64,000 nucleotides of DNA, taken from positions 2,319,734-2,383,733 of the forward strand of contig NZ_AQXI01000001.1 in the NCBI RefSeq assembly GCF_000376445.1, read 5' to 3'. Shown here one piece after another: positions 40,982 to 48,777 of this stretch. The translations under genes and the position numbers were made by a program. The stretch's first letter is position 1; every line of letters begins with the position of its first letter. The DNA comes from Haladaptatus paucihalophilus DX253. GTDB taxonomy: Archaea; Halobacteriota; Halobacteria; Halobacteriales; Haladaptataceae. The notes beneath the pieces were generated by a model that did no database searches, was not told where the DNA came from, and was given only the letters and a program-made list of their open reading frames with translations.

Positions 40982-42533
40982 CCGAGGTCACATCCCCGAT
41001 GGTCGGGTCGTGGTCGTCGCTCGCCACGCCCGGGAGCGTGTCGAGAATCGCGCCGACGTCGGTCCCGCGCTGATTTCCGAGTCGCCAGTAGACGGCGAAG
41101 ATGCCGAGTCCCACGACCATCCACGGGAGGTAGATGCGGAGCGTGGGCGCGGCCTCGAACGCGGTCCAGTACGCGTTCACCACCGTCGCGCGGAACGCGC
41201 TCACGAGCGGAACGGTTCCGGCCAACGGCGCGGCGAAGAAGTCGCCGAACGCACCTGGAAGCCCGGTGATGAAGTCGCCGAGCGCGGCGGGGAGTCCGCC
41301 GAAGTTCGCGGCCTTGGTCAGCAACCCGACCGCACCGAGGGTCGCCACGACGCCCGTGACGGGGGTGAGCCAGCCGTAGTCGAAGCCCGCTTGCTCCACG
41401 AGGTCGGGACGCGACGCCCGGACGTACAGCAGGGTCAGCGAGACCGTGGCGTACGCGATGAGGTAGCTGAACGTGGCGATGACGATGGCCTCGTTGAGGC
41501 CGTCGCTCCAGAACGTCAGCGCGGCGGCAACGACGTACAGCGTGGCGAGCGAGTAGTGCGGCGTGCCGAACCGCTGGCTCACCGCGGAGAACTGCTTCGG
41601 GAACACCTCGTCCCACGACCACGAGTAGGGCATCTTGATGCCCGCCGCCATCACCGCGTGGACGCTGGAGGCGGTTGCCAGCAGGCCGCCGAACGCGACG
41701 ACCGCGGTGGCGCTCCCGCCGAGGAACGACTCCGCGGCGGTTGCGAGCGGCCGCTCGGAGTTCGCCAGCACGGTGTAGTCCCCGACGACGCCGTAGATGA
41801 CGGCGGCCGTCCAGACGTACAGGACGACGAGGACCAGCGTCCCACCGACCATCGCCAGCGGGAGGTTCTTGGACGGGTTCTTCACTTCGGCGCCCATCTG
41901 CCCCGCGACGGCGATGCCGATGTAGGCGTAGAACAGCGGGACGGCGGCTTGGATGAACCCGCTCCGGCCCCCGGTGAAGAACGGCTGGTAGTTCTCGGGG
42001 TTCACGTGGAACGACCCCGGAATGACGAGGACGAGGATGGCCAGCATCAACACCGCCATGATGGCGTTCTGCGAGAGGCTGTACTCCTTCGTGCCGACGA
42101 GATTGACGAGGAAGAGGACGGTGAGGAGCGCGAAGCCAGCGATTGTCGGGTCGATACTGGGGTAGAACACTTGGAGATAGCTGCCGAAGCCCAGCGCGAG
42201 CACGGCATCGGCGGCCATGTACCCTAACCACTTCGACCACGTGACGATGAAGCCCGGAAGCCGACTGTCGAACGTCCGGGAGATGTAGGCGTACGACCCG
42301 GCGGCGGCCGGGAAGATGGTCGCCATCCAACTGTAGTTCACCGCGATGGCCATCGCCAGCAGTCCGGAGAGGACCACGACGAGGATGACGCTCGGCCCGG
42401 TCGTGGAACTCGCCGTGCCGAGCGTGACGAACAACCCGGCACCGAGCGTCCCCGCGACGACGGTGCTCATCGCCCCGAACAGGCCCATGTCCCGCGAGAG
42501 GCTATTGCTGTCTTTGCCGTGTGATGATGACAT
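40974..42533 (-). CDS. APC-family amino acid permease
   Basis: A 519-residue protein with 12 or more hydrophobic helices. The first helix carries VVAGTLGAGLFVTLGTASST, the APC-type unwound helix (G-x-G-I/L-F). Further conserved points are GSYAYISRTFDSRLPGFIV and QMGAEVKNPSKNLPLAMVG. It takes up amino acids or amines with H+ or Na+. Its 3' end overlaps the M20 peptidase gene by 8 nt. The C-terminal tail is acidic and soluble. Confidence 0.9.
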   Translation of the reverse strand: MSSSHGKDSNSLSRDMGLFGAMSTVVAGTLGAGLFVTLGTASSTTGPSVILVVVLSGLLAMAIAVNYSWMATIFPAAAGSYAYISRTFDSRLPGFIVTWSKWLGYMAADAVLALGFGSYLQVFYPSIDPTIAGFALLTVLFLVNLVGTKEYSLSQNAIMAVLMLAILVLVIPGSFHVNPENYQPFFTGGRSGFIQAAVPLFYAYIGIAVAGQMGAEVKNPSKNLPLAMVGGTLVLVVLYVWTAAVIYGVVGDYTVLANSERPLATAAESFLGGSATAVVAFGGLLATASSVHAVMAAGIKMPYSWSWDEVFPKQFSAVSQRFGTPHYSLATLYVVAAALTFWSDGLNEAIVIATFSYLIAYATVSLTLLYVRASRPDLVEQAGFDYGWLTPVTGVVATLGAVGLLTKAANFGGLPAALGDFITGLPGAFGDFFAAPLAGTVPLVSAFRATVVNAYWTAFEAAPTLRIYLPWMVVGLGIFAVYWRLGNQRGTDVGAILDTLPGVASDDHDPTIGDVTSDD

Positions 42534-42747
42534 ATGATGACATACACCTATGTCCCCGCTTAGTCCCCGTCCCTAGCATGTGCGGTGTGACGACTAGGAA
42601 GTGGGTGAGAATAGTGATTTTCTGTGGGTTGATCCGAGGTTCGCACTTCCAGAACGATTGCAGTCGCTAGGGAACACGAAGCCCTCGTTCGCTTGCAAGG
42701 AGGTGGTGTTGGTTTGTCTATGACTGCAATTACAGACGTCACTAAAA
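42534..42747. other. Intergenic DNA upstream of the permease gene
   Basis: Promoter-side region of the APC permease operon, about 210 nt, with moderate AT content. No gene or clear motif. Confidence 0.4.
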
Positions 42748-42873
42748 CCGCAACCGCACCGCGACGGTCACTCCCTCCCCAACCGATTCCTTCGCATTCG
42801 CTCAGTCATCCCTCGCGTGATAACCAAGCAGGCCCTCGGCCGCGATGGCCGAGGGCCTGCTGGCGCACGCGCC
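42748..42873 (-). repeat. 126-nt inverted repeat, left copy (A)
   Basis: Read on the minus strand, this copy differs from 47719-47844 at only three of 126 positions by my reading. It contains a strong hairpin (AGCAGGCCCTCGGCC / GGCCGAGGGCCTGCT with 5 nt between) near 42832-42862, followed by GGTTATCACGCGAGGGATGA. It bounds the ychF-dgcA-dgcN-HTH block. Confidence 0.85.
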
Positions 42874-42979
42874 ACGGCGGTTAGTCAGTAGCGCTCATCC
42901 CGGTTTTCCGAATGGCGCGCGCTGGCGAGGGGACGAGGACGGTACGTCTGAGTCCCCTCGCTGAAGCCGTGCGAAGGAC

Positions 42980-43031
42980 GACTGAGCGAATGCGAAGGAG
43001 TCGGTTGGGGAGGGAGTGGCCGTTGCGGTGC
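42980..43031 (+). repeat. Partial third copy (B) of the inverted repeat
   Basis: From GACTGAGCGAATGCGAAGGA to GTTGCGGTG, this copies the right half of the 126-nt unit in plus orientation with a few changes. The hairpin half is absent. Confidence 0.7.
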
Positions 43032-43073
43032 TGTGCTGGGTGGGACTGAAAGGGGCCGTCCGCTCGCGCGCTT

Positions 43074-43148
43074 GCGTGGTTGCTGTGCGGGCCACTATTC
43101 TGGCCGACCGTGGCGGAGAGGCCAGAATATCCTGCACAGCAACCGCGA
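43074..43148. repeat. Long imperfect hairpin with repeated GCGAGCGTGG flanks
   Basis: GGTTGCTGTGC (about 43078-43088) pairs with GCACAGCAACC (about 43135-43145), and TATTCTGGCC pairs with GGCCAGAATA inside. The flanking GCGAGCGTGGCGGGGGCTTT occurs at about 43147 and again at about 43220; related pieces lie near 47843 and 47913, next to copy C. Confidence 0.6.
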
Positions 43149-43358
43149 GCGTGGCGGGGGCTTTTGGAGACTACTTGTCAGTGTTTTTGGGGGCGTTAGC
43201 CACGGATTTTTCTCGAAGCGAGCGTGGCGGGGGCTTTCGAGGGCTGTTTCTCAATCGCTGAAATCACGCTGAACGCATAATCACGGCTAAGCAAGCGTAC
43301 CGAACCACGAAATGGGGGAAGAATACAGGAGAGAAAAATCAACTAGCAGAGTCCGTCG

Positions 43359-44552
43359 TTACTGACTCGTGGAGACGATTTCCACGACGGAACGGTGGTC
43401 CAACTCGGAACTCGAACCGATTTGGCGCTTGCTCCGGCAGTCGATGCCGTGGAGGAACCCATCTCCGATATCGGAGTGCAGGTGGTACGCGAAGTCCTCG
43501 GCCGTCGAACCGCCGGGGAGGAGGAAGCAGTCGCGGAAGACGCCCTTCTCGCTGGCGCTGCCGTTGGCCGACCCGGGGAAGACGGCGATGAGGTCGAGTT
43601 CGTCGAACAGCGCGGCTTCGAGGGCGCGCTGGACGCCCGTCCCGTCGAACTCGTTGGTGAACTCCCGAATCTGGGCGAGGCCCCCTTCCTGTTCCTCGCT
43701 CACGTCGCCCGTGATTTCGAAGTCCGAATCTCCGGCGTCGTAGTCGATGACGCCCTGTTCGGCGGCGTTCTTGAGCGCCTTCTCGGCGTGGGCGCTGGCG
43801 GGGATGACGGTCAGGTGTTCGTACTCGGGGTCCGAGGTGATTTCCTCGTAGTTCGCCCGCGCCGCGGGGGTGTCCATCTTGTTCGCCGCGATGACCATCG
43901 GCTTGGTGCGCTTGCGAATCTCGCGGGCGAGTTCCTGGCGGTCCTCGTCCTCCCACGTCTCGGGGTCGAGGTCGAGACCGAGCGAGAGGATGACCTGCTT
44001 TATCTCGTCCTTGTTCGTCTTGAACGCCGACATCTGTTCCGCGAGGTCCTCCTCGATGTGTTTCTCCTCCCCGGCGTAGCCCGAGCGGAAGCGCTCGATG
44101 CCCTTCTCCAGGATTTCGAGGTACCACATGTCGAGTTCGTTTTCGAGGAAGTCGATGTCGTCGCGGGGGTCGTGGCCCTCGGTGGGTTCGCCCTCGATGT
44201 CGGTCTTGCCGGAGAAGTCCACGACGTGGACCAACACGTCGGCCTCGTTCAGGTCCGTGAGGAACTGGTTGCCGAGGCCCTTGCCCTCGTGTGCGCCCGG
44301 GATGAGTCCGGCCACGTCAACGAGTTTCGTCGGGACGTAGCGCGTGCCCTCCTCGCAGAAACCGACGCTGGGCGTGCAGGACTCGTCGAATTCGGGGGCG
44401 GCGCACTCGACGCGGGCGTAGGCCTCGCCGATGGACGGGTCGATTGTCGTGAAGGGGTAGGACCCCTCCGGCACGTCGTTCATCGTCGCGGCGTTGAAGA
44501 AGGTCGATTTCCCCACGGAGGGTTTTCCGACCAAGCCGATTTTGTAACTCAT
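43359..44552 (-). CDS. ychF: Obg-like GTPase/ATPase YchF
   Basis: A 397-residue P-loop protein. G1 is GLVGKPSVGKSTFFNA, the G2/G3 region has YPFTTIDPSIGEAY and VDVAGLIPGAHEGKGLGNQF, G4 is NKMDTP, and the C-terminal TGS domain ends RQIGSSSELDHRSVVEIVST. YchF proteins bind ribosomes and often prefer ATP over GTP. It is a lone gene, with the repeat-rich region downstream. Its length is typical for archaeal members. Confidence 0.93.
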   Translation of the reverse strand: MSYKIGLVGKPSVGKSTFFNAATMNDVPEGSYPFTTIDPSIGEAYARVECAAPEFDESCTPSVGFCEEGTRYVPTKLVDVAGLIPGAHEGKGLGNQFLTDLNEADVLVHVVDFSGKTDIEGEPTEGHDPRDDIDFLENELDMWYLEILEKGIERFRSGYAGEEKHIEEDLAEQMSAFKTNKDEIKQVILSLGLDLDPETWEDEDRQELAREIRKRTKPMVIAANKMDTPAARANYEEITSDPEYEHLTVIPASAHAEKALKNAAEQGVIDYDAGDSDFEITGDVSEEQEGGLAQIREFTNEFDGTGVQRALEAALFDELDLIAVFPGSANGSASEKGVFRDCFLLPGGSTAEDFAYHLHSDIGDGFLHGIDCRSKRQIGSSSELDHRSVVEIVSTSQ

Positions 44553-44662
44553 TAGGCCGGAGTGGGTGATTGGTGGCTAAAGGGGTTTTCAAACGGTGAC
44601 ACGTCTGTCGAATGATACCGCGTCACTCGGGGTCACTCGGGGTCACGCGGTTGACCGCCGAG

Positions 44663-45718
44663 TTACTCGATTCCGTTCGGCACGACTCCGTGCCCCGCCC
44701 CCGAAATGTCGATTGTCGGTCCTCCGTCCGACGGAATCACGTCCTCCGCGATGAGGAGGTTGCCGTCCAAATCGACGTGCGAGAACGACCCGATTCCGGA
44801 GACGAGGTGGGCGCTGGCGTGGATTCCGATGGCGCTTTCGAGCATGCATCCGACCATCAGTTCGACGTTCGCGGCTTCGGCTATCGAGGCGATGTCCCGC
44901 GCGGCGAGGAGTCCCGACTTGCCGAGTTTCACGTTTATCACGTCCGCCGCGTCCTCGCGGACGATTCGAATCGCATCCTCCGGCGTGAACACCGCCTCGT
45001 CCGCCGCAATCGGGACCGATACGGCGTCCCGCGCTCGCGCGAGTCCAGTTACGTCCGCCGCGGGGGTCGGCTGTTCGACCAGTGCGAGGTCGATGCCCCG
45101 CGATTCGAGTTGGTCCACGAACGCGACGGTTTCCTTCGGCGTCCACCCCTGATTCGCGTCCACCGTTAGTTCCGCGTCGGGTGCGCCCTCGTGCACCGCG
45201 GCGACGCGGGCGACGTCCTCCGCGACGGTCGTCCCCGTCTTCACCTTCAACTGGTCGAACCCGCGGTCCGCCGCCCGCGCTGCGCCGTCCCGCGCGTCTT
45301 CCGGTGGCATGATGCCGATGGTAAAGTCGGTCGTCACGGAGGTAGGCGCGCCGCCGAACAGTTCCGAGAGGGCCATCCCCCGTTCGCGGCAGTAGGCGTC
45401 GAGAATCGCGGTTTCGACCGCGAACAGCGCCGACACCATGCCGGGAAACGTCTCTCGGACTTCGGTAACGAGGCTTCGATAGTCGGCGAGGGACTTTCCG
45501 TCGAGCAACGTCGTCGCGGCGCGAGCGGTTGCGAGCGCCGCCTCCTGTGTTTCACCCGTCACCGGCGTCAGGGGTGAGCCTTCGCCGTAGCCGGTCACGT
45601 CCTCGGTTTCGACCGTCACCAGCACGTTGCTCGCCCGATGTTGCGTGCCGAGCGAGATTTCGAACGGCTCCCGGAGCGGCAGGTCGAGCGGTTCGACCGA
45701 CACCCGTTCGATTCGCAT
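44663..45718 (-). CDS. dgcA: Enolase-superfamily epimerase, probable N-acetyl-D-glutamate racemase
   Basis: A 351-residue mandelate racemase/enolase-type protein. Catalytic Lys158/Lys160 (KVKTG), metal ligands Asp187 (VDANQGW), Glu215 (VEQP) and Asp240 (AADE), and Lys264/Lys267 (KLGKSG) are all in place, as in dipeptide epimerases. Its ATG overlaps the stop of the upstream DUF1611 gene by one base. This pairing corresponds to the DgcN-DgcA route for D-glutamate breakdown described in marine proteobacteria and haloarchaea, in which DgcN N-acetylates D-Glu and DgcA converts the product to the L-form. A role as L-Ala-D/L-Glu epimerase is the main alternative. Confidence 0.78.
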   Translation of the reverse strand: MRIERVSVEPLDLPLREPFEISLGTQHRASNVLVTVETEDVTGYGEGSPLTPVTGETQEAALATARAATTLLDGKSLADYRSLVTEVRETFPGMVSALFAVETAILDAYCRERGMALSELFGGAPTSVTTDFTIGIMPPEDARDGAARAADRGFDQLKVKTGTTVAEDVARVAAVHEGAPDAELTVDANQGWTPKETVAFVDQLESRGIDLALVEQPTPAADVTGLARARDAVSVPIAADEAVFTPEDAIRIVREDAADVINVKLGKSGLLAARDIASIAEAANVELMVGCMLESAIGIHASAHLVSGIGSFSHVDLDGNLLIAEDVIPSDGGPTIDISGAGHGVVPNGIE

Positions 45719-46755
45719 TACAGCGCCTCGCGGACCGACGCGAGGAGGTCGTCCGCGCCGCCTTCGTCGTAGACGTTCGCCGCAGGGACGGAGTAGTCGA
45801 TTTCGGCGGGGTCGGCCCACGTCGAAACGGCGGCGACCGTCGCGTCCGAGAGTTGTTCCACGAGGTGCCGCTCCGCTTCAACGCCCGCGACCGGCCACTG
45901 GTCGAAGTGGGTTCGCCGGTCGCGGTCGGGGTCATCGACCAGCACGACCGCATCGGGCCACGCGCCGTGCAGGAGTCCGAGCGTGACGCTCGAATAGGCG
46001 CGGTGGGTGAGCGAGGCTTGGCCCTCCACGAAGACGATATCGTGCTCCTCGGTGACGGCCGACACGAGGTCTTCGACCACGCCAGCGGTGAAATCCGCCG
46101 GAACGCGGTCGATGACGACGCCGCGGTGCGCGCCGACCATGATTCCCGTCTGGCCGGTCGCGACCCATCCGGCGTTCAGTCCGGCGCGCTTGGCGGCCCG
46201 ATAGAGTTCGAACGTCGTCGTCCGCTTGCCGACCGCACAGTCCGTCCCGGCGGTCAACACGATTTGTGCGTCTGCTTCGTCCACGGTCCCGTCGCCGACG
46301 CGGAGGTCGTCCTCGCCCGGCGGCTTTCGCACGTCGAAGAGGGTGGCGCCGTGTTCGTCCGCGAGCGTTTGCCATCGCTCCTGCTCGGAGAGGAAGACGT
46401 GCAGTCCGGAGACGATATCCAGCCCCGCGCGGATGGCCTCCTCGATGTCGCTCACCCACTCGTCCGGTAGCGCACCGCCAGCGGGAGCGACCCCGATGAC
46501 GAGCGCCTCGGCATCGGACGCGCGTTCGAGCGCGCCCTCGGTCGAGGAGACTATCGGTACGTCGCGGACGTCCGCGCGTCCGAGAACGTCGCTGGCGGCT
46601 TCGTCGGCGTGTGTCGAGTCGATGACGGCCCGTGCGTCGAACAGTTCGCTGTGCATGACGACGCCGTTGGCCGTCTTTCCGTCCATCGTTCCGAACGCTC
46701 CCTCGGCGAGAACGATTGCTGGAGCGGGGGCGTCGAACGCGTCCCGGAGGTTCAT
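45718..46755 (-). CDS. dgcN: DUF1611 P-loop protein, probable D-glutamate N-acetyltransferase
   Basis: A 345-residue DUF1611 protein. The N-terminal Rossmann-like half has VLAEGAFGTMDGKTANGV and VIGVAPAGGALP; the C-terminal half has the P-loop TAGTDCAVGKRTTT followed by GWVATGQTGIMVGAHRGVVI and VEGQASLTHRAYSSV. It is the first gene of a two-gene operon with the epimerase (1-nt overlap). Family members of this type are named DgcN, an N-acetyltransferase for D-glutamate. Start ATG 46755 fits the family. A hairpin-like inverted repeat lies about 35 nt upstream, and a divergent regulator gene follows. Confidence 0.8.
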   Translation of the reverse strand: MNLRDAFDAPAPAIVLAEGAFGTMDGKTANGVVMHSELFDARAVIDSTHADEAASDVLGRADVRDVPIVSSTEGALERASDAEALVIGVAPAGGALPDEWVSDIEEAIRAGLDIVSGLHVFLSEQERWQTLADEHGATLFDVRKPPGEDDLRVGDGTVDEADAQIVLTAGTDCAVGKRTTTFELYRAAKRAGLNAGWVATGQTGIMVGAHRGVVIDRVPADFTAGVVEDLVSAVTEEHDIVFVEGQASLTHRAYSSVTLGLLHGAWPDAVVLVDDPDRDRRTHFDQWPVAGVEAERHLVEQLSDATVAAVSTWADPAEIDYSVPAANVYDEGGADDLLASVREAL

Positions 46756-46789
46756 GTGCTACACAGGCGCATAGCGGGGCAAAACATTA

Positions 46790-46809
46790 CCCCCTTTCAT
46801 AGAAGGGGG
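46790..46809. promoter_or_regulatory. Inverted repeat upstream of dgcN
   Basis: CCCCCTT (46790-46796) and AAGGGGG (46803-46809) around TCATAG, 35-54 nt before the dgcN start. It overlaps the expected promoter and may be an operator. Confidence 0.45.
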
Positions 46810-46848
46810 GCCGACGCCCGGTCCCGATTTCAGAGCCGTGCCCATGTC

Positions 46849-46877
46849 AACGTATGTCATTCCCCTTGCCATACGTT
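46849..46877. promoter_or_regulatory. Perfect 8-bp inverted repeat before the HTH gene
   Basis: AACGTATG (46849-46856) and CATACGTT (46870-46877) with a 13-nt spacer, 31-59 nt before the ATG of the regulator at 46908. The right arm runs into TTTT, which may be part of the TATA region. It fits a site for a dimeric regulator, perhaps autoregulation. Confidence 0.55.
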
Positions 46878-46907
46878 TTTGCTCGTCTCATCCGTGTATC
46901 ACATCAG

Positions 46908-47597
46908 ATGACCACAGCGGAGCACGCCGGACTTCGGGTGACCCTCGACATCTGGCATCCCGACTGCTGGACGCTCGAAGTCACCGAGGGCCGGGCGGCG
47001 GGACTCCTCGGCCACGGCGTCCACACCATCGACGGACTGGCGACCGGGCGGTTCACGGTCTACGGCAACACGCGCGAGGAGGTGGACGAACTCGTGGCGG
47101 CGATTCGGGATTCCGACCTGACCGATTCCGTGTGGGAAACCGACCATCCGCACGCCACCGAGGACTCCATCGCGTTCGGCAGCGCGAGCCGGGGTATCGT
47201 CGTCCACTACGACCTCGGCAACAGCATCAACGACGCGCTGGTCTCGCGCGGGTTCATCCCCGACGAACCGGTGCGGATGTACGGCGGGCGTGAGTATTGG
47301 ACCGTCATCGTCGAGGTCGAGAAGGACGAACTGCACGACCGAATCGAGGCGGTCTGCGAGGAGATGGACGCCGAAATCCGCGTCCGTCACGTCGCAACCG
47401 CCGAAGCAGGCGCTGGCGTCCTCCGCACCGACGACCTCTCGGAACGCCAGCGCGAGGTGTTCGAACTCGCCCGCCAGCGCGGCTACTACGACTGGCCGCG
47501 GCACGTGACGGCATCCGAACTCGCCGAGGAGATGGACGTGTCCAAAACCACGCTCCTCGAACATCTGCGGAAAGCCGAGGCGAAACTGCTCGGGTGA
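46908..47597 (+). CDS. Bat-type (HTH-10) transcriptional regulator, divergent to dgcNA
   Basis: A 229-residue protein. The N-terminal part (residues 1-165) is an alpha/beta sensor-like domain (LRVTLDIWHPDCWTLEVTEG, YGGREYWTVIVEVEKDEL), and the C-terminus is the bacterio-opsin-activator HTH: LSERQREVFELARQRGYYDW, then VTASELAEEMDVSKTTLLEH and LRKAEAKLL. It lies divergent to dgcN with 152 nt between starts, which suggests control of that operon. The ATG at 46908 is used rather than the upstream in-frame ATG at 46854, which would include the inverted repeat. Confidence 0.85.
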   Translation: MTTAEHAGLRVTLDIWHPDCWTLEVTEGRAAGLLGHGVHTIDGLATGRFTVYGNTREEVDELVAAIRDSDLTDSVWETDHPHATEDSIAFGSASRGIVVHYDLGNSINDALVSRGFIPDEPVRMYGGREYWTVIVEVEKDELHDRIEAVCEEMDAEIRVRHVATAEAGAGVLRTDDLSERQREVFELARQRGYYDWPRHVTASELAEEMDVSKTTLLEHLRKAEAKLLG

Positions 47598-47718
47598 TAT
47601 TTTGTATCATTCAGTATATTTCAGTGCTCTTTAGTGTGTTCTAGTATCTCTACAGCGTTGGCGAATCGATACGCGAAAATCCGAACGTGAAACGAGGGGA
47701 ATCCGCATAAAATACCTC
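47598..47718. other. T-rich region after the HTH gene
   Basis: TATTTTGTATC, CAGTATATTTCAGTG and TCTTTAGTGTGTTC follow the stop codon. Such T-rich DNA is usual at archaeal transcript ends. No gene. Confidence 0.4.
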
Positions 47719-47844
47719 GGCGCGTGCGCCAGCAGGCCCTCGACCATCGCGGCCGAGGGCCTGCTTGGTTATCACGCGAGGGATGACTGAGCGAATGCGA
47801 AGGAATCGGTTGGGGGGGGAGTGGCCGTCGCGGTGCGGTTGCGG
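47719..47844 (+). repeat. 126-nt inverted repeat, right copy (C)
   Basis: Inverted relative to 42748-42873 with about 98% identity. It is followed by GCGGGCGGGGGCTTTCAGGG and, near 47910, by GCGAGCGTGGCGG, both similar to the repeats beside copy B. Nothing in it looks coding. Confidence 0.85.
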
Positions 47845-48047
47845 GCGGGGGCTTTCAGGGTCGTCTCCGTAGCTGAAATCGAACGAGAACCAAAATCAGA
47901 AGCCACTCGTAGCGAGCGTGGCGGTGTTTTTCGAGAACGTCCCCCGTCAACGCACCCCGATTCTCCTCCAAATCTTTATATATGATACCGGGACCAAACC
48001 GGTCAGTGCCCGACGAATCGCTACGCAACCGGTCGCCGAAAACCCGC
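47845..48047. other. Repeat-flanking DNA downstream of engB
   Basis: Contains the short GCGAGCGTGGCGG-type repeats and a TATATA stretch (about 47975). No gene recognised. Confidence 0.4.
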
Positions 48048-48668
48048 CTAGGAGAAGAACTTGAACAGGTCGTCGCGCTTCTGTTCGTGCAGGTGGGTCT
48101 TCACGGCCTCGTTCAGCGCGTCGATGTTTCCGCGCTTGGCGCTGATGGGTGCGATGGTGTCCTGCCACTGCTTCCACGGCGGGTGAAGGCCGAGGCGGTC
48201 ACAGAGGTCGTTCAGTCGCTCGTCCTCGTCGTCCACCTTGTCCATCTTGTTCACGGCGACGACGACGGGGATTCCAACCTCGCGGAGGAAGTAGAACATC
48301 TCCACGTCGTGCGGGATTTCGTCCTCTCCGGAGTGGCGGTCGATGATGTCGATGACGCTCTTGCCGTCCACGACGAGGACGCCGACCAACACCCTCTCGG
48401 CGTTCTCCTCGATGTACTCCACGATGTCGGTCTTTATCCGCTCGCGCCGGTCCTCCTCGACGCCGGACATGAACCCGAATCCGGGCAGGTCGGTGAGCAT
48501 GAAATCCTCGCTGGCCCAGTCGAAGTGATTGGGTTGGCGCGTGACGCCGGGCTTGCCGCCAGTCTCGAAACTGTGGCCCGTCAACTCGCGCATCAGCGTG
48601 GACTTGCCGACGTTCGAGCGCCCGACGAACACGACTTCGGCGTCCCTGCCGGGTCGATTTTCGAACAT
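48048..48668 (-). CDS. engB: GTP-binding protein EngB
   Basis: A 206-residue TRAFAC-class GTPase: G1 [15 protein letters not shown]2/G3 [20 protein letters not shown] followed by LPGFGF, G4 NKMDK, G5 ISAKRG. EngB-type proteins are linked to ribosome assembly. The C-terminus [10 protein letters not shown] is short. It is a single gene that diverges from the first DUF389 gene; the 109-nt gap holds a 23-nt tandem repeat. Confidence 0.92.
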   Translation of the reverse strand: MFENRPGRDAEVVFVGRSNVGKSTLMRELTGHSFETGGKPGVTRQPNHFDWASEDFMLTDLPGFGFMSGVEEDRRERIKTDIVEYIEENAERVLVGVLVVDGKSVIDIIDRHSGEDEIPHDVEMFYFLREVGIPVVVAVNKMDKVDDEDERLNDLCDRLGLHPPWKQWQDTIAPISAKRGNIDALNEAVKTHLHEQKRDDLFKFFS

Positions 48669-48704
48669 AGTCGTCCGTTCGCCTCTCGACGCTTAACGGC
48701 CGTG

Positions 48705-48773
48705 GTTTCCCGCGGCGAGACTCCGCTGTTTCCCGCGGCGGAATTCCGCCGTCTCACGCGGCGGGACTTATTG
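48705..48773. repeat. Three imperfect 23-nt tandem repeats
   Basis: Units at 48705-48727, 48728-48750 and 48751-48773 share the pattern GTTTCCCGCGGCG..CCGC. They end 4 nt before the GTG of the first DUF389 gene, so they overlap its promoter area. Each has internal CCGCGG symmetry. Confidence 0.65.
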
Positions 48774-48777
48774 TTCC

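Noticed and set aside
40482-42227. 581-codon plus-strand frame opposite the APC permease
   Set aside because: The permease has clear membrane helices; the opposite frame is charged low-complexity mirror sequence.
42693-43272. Several short frames (60-80 codons) in the repeat region
   Set aside because: They come from the repeat units and hairpins; the same words recur non-coding beside copy C.
47719-47844. CRISPR-like reading of the repeats
   Set aside because: Copies are few, far apart and inverted; there is no regular repeat-spacer pattern and no cas gene in the window.
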